51,204 bases of DNA, taken from contig QAXH01006102.1 in NCBI GenBank assembly GCA_004335635.1, forward strand, positions 309 to 51,512, read 5' to 3'. Below, piece by piece: positions 23,347 to 35,201 of the stretch. Numbering within the stretch: the stretch's first letter is position 1; every line of letters starts with the position of its first letter. The notes under the pieces are model-generated. The model saw nothing but the letters and a program-made list of their open reading frames with translations. It was not told the DNA's origin and did no database searches. Both the position numbers and the translations under genes were made by a program. The stretch is from Chloromonas sp. AAM2 (Eukaryota; Chlorophyta; Chlorophyceae; Chlamydomonadales; Chlamydomonadaceae).

Positions 23347-26300
23347 ATGAGCAGTACGGTGGAGCTTGCTCAGTTGGGCCTCACAGAGACCGACCTGGAA
23401 CAGCTGCTGGTGCGCTATGCACCTGCTCTGTACCTGCACCCGCAGGTAGGCCCACGTGCATCATGGGTAACACATGTATTCCATGCTTTTTGACACATGC
23501 CAGCACTCCAACAGCGGCGACAACACCTGTCCAATGCGACTGGAAGACATTGCTCTTAATAATGCATTAATGCAGCCATCCCAATTGCAATGCGTTAACA
23601 CCAACCACTGTGCCAGCAGCCAGACTTCGGCACACATCAGCTGAGCAAATTCACCAACAGAGCATTGTTTCCCCCTCCACAGGAGTCATTTTTCCCATGT
23701 TCGGTGGAGTGGTACCTGTCCCGTTGCTACGCTACACGCCTCCGCAACAACAGGCCCACTGGTCCTGTGCTCATCAGCCGGGGGCAGGTCACAACAGAAG
23801 CGTTGTTAGGTGAGTGCCCGGGAGAGGGCTTGTCAGGCATGCAGTACAAGTGCGCATGGCGCCTCCAGGTCAGTGTAAATCATGCCACACAGACAAGGTT
23901 GAGGCTCAGTGCAGTAAGGCAGTCAGGCTGTCCAACTGGCCATCGAATCCAGGCCCGAAAGGCAACACTCCCACACAATACAATGGCCATCCAGCCAGTA
24001 AATGTGTCCTGAGACGTGGCAGCTGGCTCTCCACAGCGGACTCTTCACTGTCCCTTCCCCTCTATCGTGGCTATCTGCGTGACATTGTTTGCTCCATGCC
24101 CTGTGGTGTCCTGTGCAGCCCTGCAGCTGGCCCAGCAGCCCGGTCAGGACCCCATCAGCCTGTGGATGGAAGAGGCAGACTGGAGGGGGCAGCCAGCCAC
24201 AGAGCTGCAGAACGTGCCTGTGTACGCACACGTCAAGGCAAGCGGTGCACACGCCTTCAGTTAGACGCCAGAGGCATGCAAGAGACAGGCGCACGAGTTT
24301 GGCCACTGTCATTCCACCTTGCCAGCTAATCAGCCTGGCCTGCACCTGTTGTTCGCCTGCTAGGCAGCCTGAAGCAACGTGTGATTGTTGATGTGCGCTC
24401 CTCATGGCAGGTGCTGGTGGTGGCATTGCTGCGCAGGTGGTCCAGAGTCAAGACTCACAGGAGTACGAAGCGCTGGAGATCAACTACATCACAGTGTATG
24501 TGAGTGGCTCACCAACAGTTTTTGTAAAAAAGATGTTTGCCAGTACATCTGCGGAGCACCTATTGCACAAAAACTGACCTTCTTGATTGTACTGTGTGTG
24601 ACAGCATGAACAAGTAGCCTGTTGAGTTGGTTGTCAGCTTGTCGCGACTTCCAGCGAATGGGGTAGTAATGACACAGCTGCGTTACGGTCCATTCAGAGA
24701 TTTTCTCTGGATCTCTGGAGAACAGACAAGTTGAGCTCTGTGTTGCAGCTGTCCGTTTGTATTGTGGCATTTTGATGAGTCTGCTGTGGAGCACAAGCCA
24801 GTCCCTGTCAATGAAGGCGGGTTTGTAAGCTTACTAACTGTGTGGTGAAAGGGAAGTGTCTTCACTGGAGTGGCCAGTGTGTCGTTTATACCGTGCAGTG
24901 TCTCTTATACAGTGGCCTTTATACCATGCAAGGTATTTGCTGACCATGTGGAATGCATCCGTTATAAATTTCAGCGGATCCACCAGACTCGGGCATTGTG
25001 ACACAATGGTTGACAACTGGCAGTCACACTCTGTCACTACAACAGGCACGTACACACTGGTTCCAGCGGCCTTACCAAGAACTGTCCCAGAACTGGCAAA
25101 CGTTTGTTTTTGGCCACCAAAGCATATTAGTGTATACGCCAAGGGAACATGTTTGGGGGTGGCTCCTTGGAGAGGCAGCCAAGCCCTCTACGCCGCAGCG
25201 CTGGGCGTGGCAAGGGGAAGAGCCGCCTGCCTACCATTGGATATACTGTTGAATGGAGCACGTGTGTGCTGCATGTCAAACAGACTCATGAGCCTGGATA
25301 GGCACGATCACCTGTCAATGTAGCAAACAAGGCAAATTTCCCACAAACAAGGCAGCAGGCATGCGGTGTTTTGTCAAGTCAATTGCCGTTGGCGCCTGCA
25401 GGCCTACAACGGCCCATATGATCTGTTTGGCCTGCCACTCATCAAGGTTGGCTCACACGCTGGAGGTAGGCTGCTCGGGTAAAGACACCATGCAAAGGGG
25501 CATGGACTGCAGCACTGAATGGGTTTAGGAAGGCATCATTCAATCAATGAGCTTCAATTGCAAAGAATACAAGTTTTGGCACATTTGCATACAGATGTCA
25601 TGACTGTAAGAGCAGTTACGTGATACAACATGTTAGACGGTCCTCACTCTGTGGCATATCGAATTGAATGCAGACATTGAGCAAGTCACGGTGCGCCTAT
25701 CACTCCAGCGCCCCACAGCCGGCAACTTTTCCAACGGGCCCTATGACATCTTCCTTGCTGGTGTGTGGTTCAATTCGCACCGCGCGCGCGAGGGCGAGTG
25801 GCGGGATGCCGGGTCCCTGGCCTTTGACCCGTACACGGGGCGCATTGCGGCCTATGTGGCGCTGCATGGCCATGGGACATACCCAAAGGTGGATAACAAG
25901 AGGGAAGGAGAGTGCATGGGCAGGTGGCAAGGGCAACGAGGAGAGGCTGTAGAGGGAACAGGTGTTGCGGAGTAGGACTGAAGGCAAGGGCCATGGTGGA
26001 TTATTGGCCAGCAGCAGGAGGCTGAATTGTTTCTGAACTCACCATTCTCAGTTATTCCTATACAAGCACCCCCACACCTCTCCACAACTTACAGATTCGC
26101 ATGGGTGAGAGGACAAGTTACAACGTCAGAGAGGAAAGAGATTCAGGAAAATCGGGCAGGGACGCACGTGCACACCTGCCTTCAAAAAGGGATTGCGCTT
26201 CTTGCATTGACAGTTGATGGCAAACTGTACAGACCTTGTGCTGCTGGCTTTGAAACTTTTTGTGTACAGGCCGGCAAGGTGCTACGTATTTACGGCGCTG

Positions 26301-28733
26301 CCAACGACAGGACCAGCGGCCAGGGCATCGTGTGGCGCCCCGCAAGAGTGGCGCACCTGACTACAGAGGTAGGCAATGTGCCTTGCACCCTTGCTTATTT
26401 CGTTCGAACATGTTGGTTTGGCTGGTACCTGGGTGGCCACGTGCCATCTGAGCCCCTTGCCTTTGGGCGTCTGGTTTCATTTTCCAAGCTTGACAGCCGG
26501 TGATGATACACCATCGCCCTTGGAGCCTACATTTGTCAAGCCGCTGAACACGGCCAACAGCTGCTGCTCATCCTTGTGATGTGGATGACGGCATTATAAT
26601 TATGTGCACCGGCTCTGCATGTCTCATTCATGTTCACCTGCTGCGTACCTGATCTGTCACCATGCTGAGATCATCATGCCGTCATCCACATCTGGTGTGC
26701 TGTCGACTGCAGGGCGTCACGGGCCCATCCGCTCTGCTCGTGGCTCCATCCAGGGGCGCATCCATCCCCACACCCACTGGCCCCAGCGACAAGCCCCCTC
26801 TGCCATGGCAGCCACAGCCAGACGTCATGGTACGGCATGGCGTACCTACCACGGCATACACACTGATGCATGTATACTAGACACGGACAGACGTCTCTGC
26901 TCAGTTGCTCTCGGCCTTTTATCCCCGTGTTGTGTTACGGAACAGCAGTGTGTGAGGATTATCTGCAGTCAACCAACACTGATGCATGGTAGTTATCTGC
27001 GGGGCAAGAATCCTACAAACAATCAACCAAATGTGGCAGCTCTGCATCCATGCAGCTCAATGAGAACATCACCGCCACATAGCTTGTACACCTTGAGGCG
27101 CCCATTCAGCTTCCATCCAGCTCCAGCTTTCATGCAGCAGGACCGTGCAAGGCCACAGAAGCATGTCAAGATTCAAGAGCCTCGCTCTGCAGCCTGTTGC
27201 TCACCTCTCCAACAACCCTTGGTGGAAGCAAACGACATCAAGCGAGCCCAGCAAACTTGGCGTAGAGTCTTGGCTCGACTGACCTTACTTCATGACAACT
27301 CTGTCGCTGGAATTCTTTCTTGCAGGTGCAGCTTGTGGCATCCAGCGGCACTCAGGCCGGCCAAGATTGGATGTCTCCAGAGGTGACGCCTGCACTGGCG
27401 CCTTCCAGCATCTCCACACGCTTCACCGCGGCAAGCGCACCCACTGGCCTCAGGCTACGGCCAATCGCAGGCTCAGCGGGCAAAGGGGTGTTCAGCTCCA
27501 CCACGCCGTTGTCCATACCGGCGGTTGTGCTGCCCACACCACCCGTGCACTTGGGTAGCACGCCTGCCTCCCCGACAGGAGGTCTGATGACTGTTGTAAA
27601 GGACAGGGCGCCCTGGTACCAGGCTGTGGTGGAGAGGCAGAGCCCGCCCTGGCTGCTTTACACGGGTGAGCGGCGAGTGGGAAGGCAGATGATAGGAGCG
27701 CAAAAAGAAAAGATGATTGCCAGTTATGGGAAAGTTTCCAAGAACTGCACTTGCGTCAGTGTGGGGACAGCAACAGGGGACAACTCCAGGGGATTGGGTC
27801 GTGGACGTGGACAGAGATAGTGCCAACCAATGCCAACCTAATCTGCTGTTGAGTTTGTCCGACTGTTGTTGCCATGTTGTCTGAGATTGACTTTGATAAA
27901 CCTAGAGATTTTCTTTCAGGATGTTGTCAAGATTCACCTAGTATTCACCTAGTATTCGGAATGTGTGGTGTGACTGGGAATTGTTCAGATATTAACACAA
28001 TCTTGCATGAAATACAGCAGGAAATCATGTCAATGGTTACCAAAATCAGCAAATCCAGGGAATATGTGAGGGATTAAATCTGAAAGATGCCCTGGATTCA
28101 TGACGTCTACAGCCATGAACCATGTTTTGACCTGTTCTTTCAACTCCAACACTGGTTCCAGTGGCGTTTTCACAAACTGTCCCAGAACTGGCAAACATCT
28201 TTTTCTCCCAGAGTGTGTGCAATGTTAACAAATCAACACTAGGCGTGATACTTTGTTCACACTGCCCGTGGCGCGTGACACTCCCATGATAGAGTGACAG
28301 TGGCGTGTGTAGCTTTGGTGTTGTGTACGTGACATGGGCATCACAGCTCAATGACGATTATCATGAGACATTCTCGTTATAGTAACACTGAGCGGCGGGC
28401 GGGCAGGCTATAGGAGCGCTTCAATACTAGGCGTGACAATCCCCCTGCCAGTGACAGTGGCGCGCTTGTAGCGCGAGTCCTGGGCACATGCTGGTTTCTT
28501 GAGCCCGTGGGCCGCCTCTGCGGTCAGCCTTTGGGTTTTTGCTTGAATGTGTGAATTTCACAATGTACTGCTTGTCACGTGGGTGTGGTATGGCTGCAGG
28601 CTTGTTCGGTACGGCTGAATCATTCACCGCGCAGGGCTGGTGGGCCAAGGCTGCACCCCCGGTGTCCCGCACCTTCTTCCAGCGATGGTGCCTGCCTTGT
28701 GCATCAGAAGTGCAAACCCTAAACAGCACGTAG
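23347..28733 (+). CDS. Vps62/DUF946-family protein
   Basis: Ten exons, 23347-23445, 23683-23809, 24119-24237, 24437-24499, 25402-25465, 25674-25888, 26270-26368, 26713-26829, 27326-27665 and 28600-28733 (1377 nt, 458 residues); phases close throughout. The N-terminus has LVRYAPALYLHPQESFFPCS, then WYLSR. The family core follows: INYITVYAYNGPYD, VGSHAGDIEQVTVRL (the usual GDWE is GDIE), FNSHRAREGEW and YVALHGHGTYP, then a Pro/Ser-rich segment and a Trp-containing close (PWYQAVVERQ, QGWWAKAAPP). Yeast Vps62 is needed for vacuolar sorting in screens; the plant DUF946 proteins have no fixed biochemical role, so none is assigned. No signal peptide or membrane segment is evident. Intron 3 is modelled with a GC donor (AAG|GCAAGC); a GT donor six bases earlier would keep the frame and remove two residues. 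Confidence 0.8.
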
Positions 28734-29016
28734 ATACAAGACTTGCACACATCGCTAAAGCCTTGGAAAATACTCACTTGGAGGCAATGAAGTGGAGCCT
28801 GGACCTTGGCAAGCTGTTTAAGCATTGCACATCCAGTTGAGAGCTCGTGTTGACAATAGATGAGCCTTGTGCAAGCCTGTGCACACGCGCTTGGAGTGCT
28901 TGGTGCTCGGACCATGTGGCGTATTCACAACAGATAAGCAATTGGGTGATCAGCAAGAGACTGATGACCGCAGGAGAATGCATACTGGGGTGCTGTCAGA
29001 GAGAGGCTAGGCAGCC

Positions 29017-29567
29017 ATGAGATCTGCATCAGCAGGTTCCTCCAGTCAGTCAGTGCTAGTGTCCGCAGAAGCGGAGGGGGACGTGTTCCTGAAGTGTCGC
29101 AATACTTTGAAATCCCTTAGTGAAAGGAGGCAGCTGCTGATCGTGAAGGAAAAGCTTGTGGACCTGGCTTGTGCGTTGGGCCGGTGTCGACGGTACAGGT
29201 CCTGCAGCGACGCAAGACGTGCAAGGTGGGTGCCTTGACTCTTGAGGCAACGCCTGAAGTGCATGCCATGCATCAGTGCTGGGTTGGGTCCAGCCGTATC
29301 CTGGCTGCTTCACAGTAGACAGCTTAGGCTGTTGGCAACGTGCTCATCTCTAGATATCACAGTCCTGACTTACTTGCTGATTCTTGGCTTGGTGGCTGCA
29401 GGAGCTGCGTATCAGCCATGTCGGAGCAGCGGTTCACAATGACCGACCTGCTGCAAGCTACAACATGCATTCGGACTTGGAAATCCGTTGGTTGGGAAGA
29501 GGCAGCACAGGTGGTGATCCTACTCAGCAAGGACAAATTTGCCTTGCTTATGCCGTGCTGCTGCTGA
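29017..29567 (+). CDS. Possible two-exon small gene, unrecognised (weak)
   Basis: An ATG at 29017 opens a frame reading AEGDVFLKCRNTLKSLSERR and VKEKLVDLACALGRCRR, which looks like a coding amphipathic or coiled segment. It can be spliced at GCAAG|GTGGGT (29226) to the exon after GGCTGCAG (29402), continuing SCVSAMSEQRFTMTDLLQAT to a TGA at 29567. An alternative frame in the second block (ELRISHVGAAV) is also open and looks equally coding. No family is recognised, so this is a low-confidence candidate. Confidence 0.3.
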
Positions 29568-29839
29568 TGCTTGTCAATGCATGCCATGGCAGGAGCACAC
29601 AATCTATGGCACCACATATTGTATGCCATTAACACTGCACTCGCTTTCAGTAAGCTTGGAATGCTTGTCTGGGGCTTTCATAGTGTTTGATCTCATCCAG
29701 AGGGTGCTATATTCATCATCAGGCGTAGAGACAACAGCATGATAATATGCTCAAGTGTGGTGATTTGTTTGAAGGCCAGCTGCTGATTGTTTGTAAACGA
29801 AGCGTGCCAGCCTTTTAAGTTGTAGTGTTCACAATGATT

Positions 29840-29840
<1 letters not shown>

Positions 29841-29878
<38 letters not shown>
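29841..29878 (+). repeat. CA dinucleotide microsatellite, 19 units
   Basis: Perfect CA tract between TGATTG and GCGTGTATGTGCTGAG. The surrounding block is shared with 22672-22712, where the tract is much shorter. Confidence 0.95.
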
Positions 29879-29880
<2 letters not shown>

Positions 29881-30233
29881 GTGTATGTGCTGAGATACAC
29901 CGGTTAGAATGCCAGTCCCAAGAATTGTCCCAGAACTGGCAAACTTTGTTTTTGCAGTGGATCTACCTGACTGTGACCAGTGTACTGTCCGTTGTGGATT
30001 CAATGAATGCAAGCTTCTAAAAAAAAGATGTTTGCCACTGTTAATCACTCGAAATGAACGTGTGTGTGAGGTGCCAAATTTGTGGTGGCCAAAAGTCAGA
30101 AGAGTAAGGTGTGGCATGTCACACCTGTGTGCGTACACCCGCATACAGCCGCCGCCGAACACCAAGACGTGTGCACCAAGACGTCAGAAAGATCGCACTC
30201 ATAGTCTGTGCATCAGCAAACGAACAGCGTAGC

Positions 30234-33200
30234 ATGTCCCCAGAGGCTGTACCAGATGATGTGCCATCTTCCGAGGATTTCTCGGACGACGACGAAAACG
30301 AGGTCGGTGTCTCCCCATCGTGTGAGCCGACTGGCATGCATGGTTCGAACAATTCGTGTTGTCTGGTTGTGTTCGCAGTACATGCTAGGTTTTCCCGAGG
30401 AGGTGCCGCCTACAGTCTTGCTCAGGCATCAGTTTCCAAGCAAAGTGGGAGGCCGGCCGGTGAGCGACCTGGCAATCACATGCTTAGCCAGTGACGTTTG
30501 AGGGCATCAACACCAGCATCATCCTTTGACCTAGCCAGCATGACATGCGTTCGCAGGGCTGCCTGCATTTGGCTGTGACCTGCACCTGATGGCTGCTTGC
30601 AGGCCTGGCTAGACCCTGTGTCGCTACCAACTCCTCAGCAACTGACATGCAGTGCTACGGGGCAACCCCTCAATTTCTTGCTACAGGTAAGCTGCCCAAA
30701 TCTGTCCCCGTATGGCGATTGGTGCTGCGCCAAACGACAAGCTGAAGGTTCGGAGCCAGAGGTGTTTTTGCCATGACATCATGGCACACTTGCTACCCTC
30801 TGCCATGCAGGTGTATGCGCCACTGGATGATGAGATTGCACGGGAGGATGCCTTCCATCGGGGCCTGTTCCTCTTTGTTACACCGCAGGTCAGCAGGAAG
30901 TGCTGAGCAGTTGGGTCACTGAGCACAATTCTTATGGCAAGAGGGCAAGGCTGAGTAGAAAGCTCAGGGGCAAGAGGGCAAGGCCCAGCCGCCCGGTGCT
31001 ATGTCTCGTTCATATGAATAAATGCAGGCTTGTGGCTTGCCTTGCTGGTCACTCATCAAGACCCTGCTTGGTGGTGGTGGCCAGCATACAAACCAAAGTT
31101 TGCAGCTTTGCATTACAAGCAAGCAGTGTGCAGGTGCAGGCGTGGCGGGTGCACCTCAAGCACTGCTGTAGCTGCGTGTCCTGTGCTGCACAGGGCGACC
31201 GGATATCCAGCAAGGGGGCTGTGCGAGTGTTCCGCTGCCAACTGCCCCGACGCAATGCCTATTATGCATACCACCCGCCCGGGCCCGGCGACCTACTGCC
31301 ACCCGCCCTGCCAGTGAGTGACCCATACGATCACGTTGATTTGTGTGTCATGTGGGCCGTTGGCCTGCACATGCCAGTGAGTGACCCATACGATCACATT
31401 GATTTGTGTGTCACGTTGGGCCTTAAGCCTAAGGCAGTTGAACAGTCACAACGTTCCACGCGAGCTCTGGCACATGTATGGTCAGTGACTGGACGCAGCT
31501 TCCACAAAGACGCTGCACTTAGTGGGTAGCGGACAGAACCCCTGCGTGCTGTCTGTCAAGAACAGCAGCCAACAAGCTGGGTATGACAACAGCTTTTAGG
31601 TTTGGGTTACGAGTTACGCGATGGCTTGAAAAACAACCGGGTTGCCCGAGGCTGGCAGGTACGTTACTACACTCGCGGTACTTTTCTTGTGCGTCGCCAC
31701 CTTCCTTGCCTGCAGGCAGACTTGGCATCCCAGTCGCTAGCTAGAGATGCATGGCGTGTGCTGGAGGCAGAAGCAGCACTGTCGTCAGCTCCTGCCGCTC
31801 CTGCACCTGCTGCCAGTGACAGCAGCCCCAACAGCCAGCACGAAGCCGGCCAGCCAGCCCGGGAAGCAGGAGCTACAGGGACAGGTGTTGCTGGCGAGGC
31901 GGCAGCAGATTTGTCTGGCCTCAGCCTGGATAGCACAGGTCGGTTTGGGCAATGGATACATCAAGTTGGGTGGCAGTCAAAAGGCTGGACTACCTTGGAT
32001 AGTATCAGTACTTGGTTGGAAGAATTTAGTATGCCGGTTGCTTGTCTGGGTGACTTGCAAAATCCCTGGTTGCAGAGTGAAAATTTAATTGATTGGCAAT
32101 CACTTGTTGGGGTGACTTGAGCCTACTCCCTGGTTTGTCTAACAAGTAATGAACAGGCTTGCTGCACAGGCGTCAGGGGCGCTGCGCAGCCCAGCGGCAG
32201 GAGGGTGGAGGCGCGCAGCGGCAGCAAGCAGTCGCTGGTGCTGTACCCGGAGCGGGAGCTGCTGGTGGAGCCCGAGGATAGGGAGACGGGGGAGGAGGGG
32301 GCGGCGGTGCAGAGGTGGGCAATGGGCAGGCGGGTGTGGGGTGGGATGACGGGCAAAGGAGAATGTGGCACAGATGTGTCAGTGCCCTAGGTGCAGGTCC
32401 CAATTGCATGCATAACAACTGACGGTGTCAAAGGATTCCAGGCAATTGCTCAGATGATCTCTGACACCTGATAGGGATCAGACTCCATGCTTCCTGAAGG
32501 ATGCATTGGGGATGAGATGCGCCCCTTCCTGCGTATGCAAGTGTGTGGTCCTTGCCCCGTCCTGCCCCTCAGGTTGCTTGCGGAGTACGAGTCGCGTGTC
32601 GAGGCCGAGGGCGAGCTGACGGAGGAGGAGCTGCCGTCCGAGGTGCTGGACCAGGTGGAGGAAACGCACACGCTGGAGAGGAGGCACTTTGCGGTACGGA
32701 CAGAGTCAGACCGCCACTAACGACACTGTGTGGCATGGGTCAGGCTCAGACCGGGTTCATGTCAAACCCAGGAACCTAGGGTGCGGGTCGGGCAATGCTT
32801 TTGTTAGCTGGTGTTGCAACACTCGCAGGGTCAAGAGTTTGTAGGCTGATGACTGACGGCAAGGGACCAATGGAGCCAATCTTGGTCTAAGCCAGGACAC
32901 GGGGAGCTGTGCGGCATGGATTAGGATTTGCATGAATCGCAGGATGCCAGGGTGCAGGCCGGAGCCTGTGAATGCTCGGTTCTGTACCAGGGGTACTGAT
33001 CTCCAGATTGTCTGAAACTGTTTGGGATGCTTCCATGCTGTTGGAGCAGTTGTCGGTACTGCTGGTGTGCTGGTGCAATCTCATCCCTCGCCTCCACCTG
33101 GGTTTGAACATGGGGGCAACGGCTTGCAGCACAAATCAGTTTTTGTGTGCCTCTGTGTGCAGACGTTTCAGGCCCGGATTGAGTCTGCTCCTGAACAGGT

Positions 33201-34168
33201 CATCCGGTATTGCTTCCAGCCTGGTGCGCGGCCGCTGTGGCCCAGCCCCACACACCATCCCGCGCCGGAGGACATACCGCCCTGCCCGCACTGTAAACAA
33301 CCCCGAAGGTTTGAATTCCAGGTGCGCAGGCCACCTTTAAAGGGTGTTGTTCATCTCATTGCCTGCATGCACAAGGCTTGTCCGTGCAGGCTCACTATAC
33401 TCACAGTAGCATGTACCTGACCCCTTTTCTGAAGCCAAGGAAAGCAGATGATGTTGACATCTTCACTTTGACCCGAAATATCATGTGGACAAATACAAGT
33501 CCTGATGCTTTCGTAGTGCGCCCACATGTGCTTGATTGGCCAGACAGGTGTTGATCGTGCACGACCAGTCGTTTTACTGGCTTAGCCAGCATGGGACAGC
33601 AGATGATGTTGACATCTTCACTTTGACCCGAACAATGCTGTGGACAAACTCAAGTCCTGATACGTCCTGTTCTTGCCCACCCCCCTAGCCATTGCGCATG
33701 TGTCATCAGTAGACGCGTGAGCCTGGCAGCTGCATACAGGAGTCCAGTGCAACACACGTGCACACTGCATGCAACCACTGTTGTTGTCATCCCCAATGCG
33801 CATCCATCCACGCACAGGTCTTGCATGCATCACGTCACACCCACTGTCCATGCCATCGTTTGCACACGTGAAGTCTGCTCTGTACAGCCAGCTCACAAAT
33901 CACTCTCATCATGTGCTTTCAGTTACCCTGCTTGCCCCACACATAGCTTGTACGTTCGGCACAGGCAGCGCTGCTCCTGATGACTCTGCAGGTCATGCCC
34001 CAGCTGCTGAACGTTTTGGACCAAGACGAGCTGTCCGGCTCATCCCTGGACTGGAACACCCTGGTGGTGTACAGCTGCCCAACCAGCTGCGCGGCGGGCA
34101 CTGCAGCAGCGCTGCGGCAGGGCTCGGCATATGTGGAGGAGTTTGTGTGGGTGCAGCCAGCCAGCTGA
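30234..34168 (+). CDS. PDCD2: PDCD2/TSR4-family protein
   Basis: Ten exons, 30234-30302, 30379-30459, 30603-30686, 30811-30888, 31194-31313, 31716-31938, 32170-32314, 32573-32693, 33163-33321 and 33992-34168 (1257 nt, 418 residues), all in phase. Yeast Tsr4 and animal PDCD2 are dedicated chaperones for ribosomal protein uS5 and so support 40S subunit production. The N-terminus is acidic ([12 protein letters not shown]); the family signature then appears: [56 protein letters not shown] and [12 protein letters not shown]. The C-terminal domain has [20 protein letters not shown] and [17 protein letters not shown] low-complexity Ala/Ser segment (about 145-215) separates the two parts. The Cys cluster usually found after FLF is missing (TPQGDR), and the first pair has only one Cys, so the MYND-like zinc site looks lost, as in PDCD2L-type members. 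Confidence 0.9.
31311..31438 (+). repeat. 64-base tandem duplication covering a splice donor
   Basis: CCAGTGAGTGACCCATACGA and the following 30 bases occur at 31311 and again at 31375. The first copy holds the 5' splice site of PDCD2 intron 5, and the second is an intact decoy 64 bases downstream. Confidence 0.85.
33443..33672 (+). repeat. Direct repeat pair in the last PDCD2 intron
   Basis: AGCAGATGATGTTGACATCT and about 55 further bases (TCACTTTGACCCGAA..., CAAGTCCTGAT) occur at about 33443-33516 and 33599-33672, 156 bases apart, with a few substitutions. Confidence 0.85.
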
Positions 34169-34249
34169 GCCAACGACAATTCCTATTCCCGGGCAGCTCA
34201 ATTCTCACCCTGCCACCTCCGCTTGGTGACGCAACTTGTCTAAACAAGG

Positions 34250-34305
34250 TTAGACAGCCCTCTGTGGCATTTCAAATTGAATGCTGACACTGAGCAAGTC
34301 ACAGT
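34250..34305 (+). pseudogene. Fragment of the Vps62-like gene, intron 5 end plus exon 6 start
   Basis: Matches about 25632-25688: GTTAGAC, CTCTGTGGCAT, AATTGAATGC, then TGAGCAAGTCAC. Both intron and exon bases are present, so it was copied from DNA, not from spliced mRNA. The acceptor CAG has become CTG, so it cannot splice as the original does. Confidence 0.8.
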
Positions 34306-34593
34306 TGCTTGGTTGCAACCACCCCACCCGCTACCCAACCTTCCTGGGCCCTAGCTGCTGCCCTCCTGGAAGGCAGACACGGCCTGCGCCCTTGTAGTCC
34401 GCCTGATGTGCTGGTGTCTTTCTTTAAACCTTGATCGTTTTGAATGCAGTGCCAGTTTCTTCATCTGGTTGTTGAGCAGACTCGCATGAACCTCTTGTAA
34501 AGCGGAACCTTGTAAAGCATACGTTTGTGCATTCCCGAATTATGACGCAGTCGGTGGAATTCATGTACTAATAGGAGCGGTACTTGTGTGTAT

Positions 34594-34597
<4 letters not shown>

Positions 34598-34624
<27 letters not shown>
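34598..34624 (+). repeat. TA dinucleotide microsatellite
   Basis: About 13 AT/TA units preceded by TGTGTGTATACAC. Could form a cruciform; length probably varies. Confidence 0.9.
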
Positions 34625-34625
<1 letters not shown>

Positions 34626-35201
34626 GGACACGTTTTCACCAGGTTGTGTTGTCAACCATCAAGAACTGACCGAGTTCATACGCCCCCGGGCACCTCCAGG
34701 TTGGCGCATTGAGTCCTGGAGTCCTCCATCAGGCTCACGGTTTGGCGAGGATTAGATTGCCTGTCATACACACCTGTCGAGGTTGAGTTCCTGTCACGGG
34801 TTCCTGTCACGCGAGTCTCTGTCACAATCGATTCGTCATGGCAGCGTTCAAAGCAGCGACAGGGTCAGCGGAATGCAAGCCAGCGGAATGCATTTGCCAC
34901 TGCCTTGGATTAGTCCGATGTTTTCCGATGACCTGTCTCACACCTTTCATACCCGCAGTGCCGGCGCGGATGGCACATGGCCAGGATTAACCATCAATTT
35001 TGGACGGTGAATGATAACATTTCTCTCTGCGTCGCACCGCTCGTACGTATCTGGATCGATCCCTGACAATAATGATCTGAATTTTGCAACAGGGCTTTCC
35101 AAGACGGGACAGGTCATGCAGGTTTCCAAGCGCTACTGATACATCGTGCGCCAGTTACACACGCACGAGGTTCATTTGCAGCCTTTTCAGCAAACGTCAA
35201 T

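Larger units (their letters stand above)
28734..30233. other. Spacer between Vps62-like and PDCD2 genes, with a possible small ORF
   Basis: Apart from the tentative ORF at 29017-29567, this holds a CA tract with its associated repeat (29834-29906), a terminal-repeat core copy (29925-29945) and an AAAAAAGATGTTTGCCA block (about 30019-30036) that resembles the inverted core. No other gene is supported. Confidence 0.5.
34169..35201. other. Spacer between PDCD2 and exonuclease genes
   Basis: No gene supported. It contains a fragment of the Vps62-like gene (34250-34305) and a TA microsatellite (34598-34624). The PDCD2 3' UTR and the exonuclease promoter should both be here. Confidence 0.5.
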
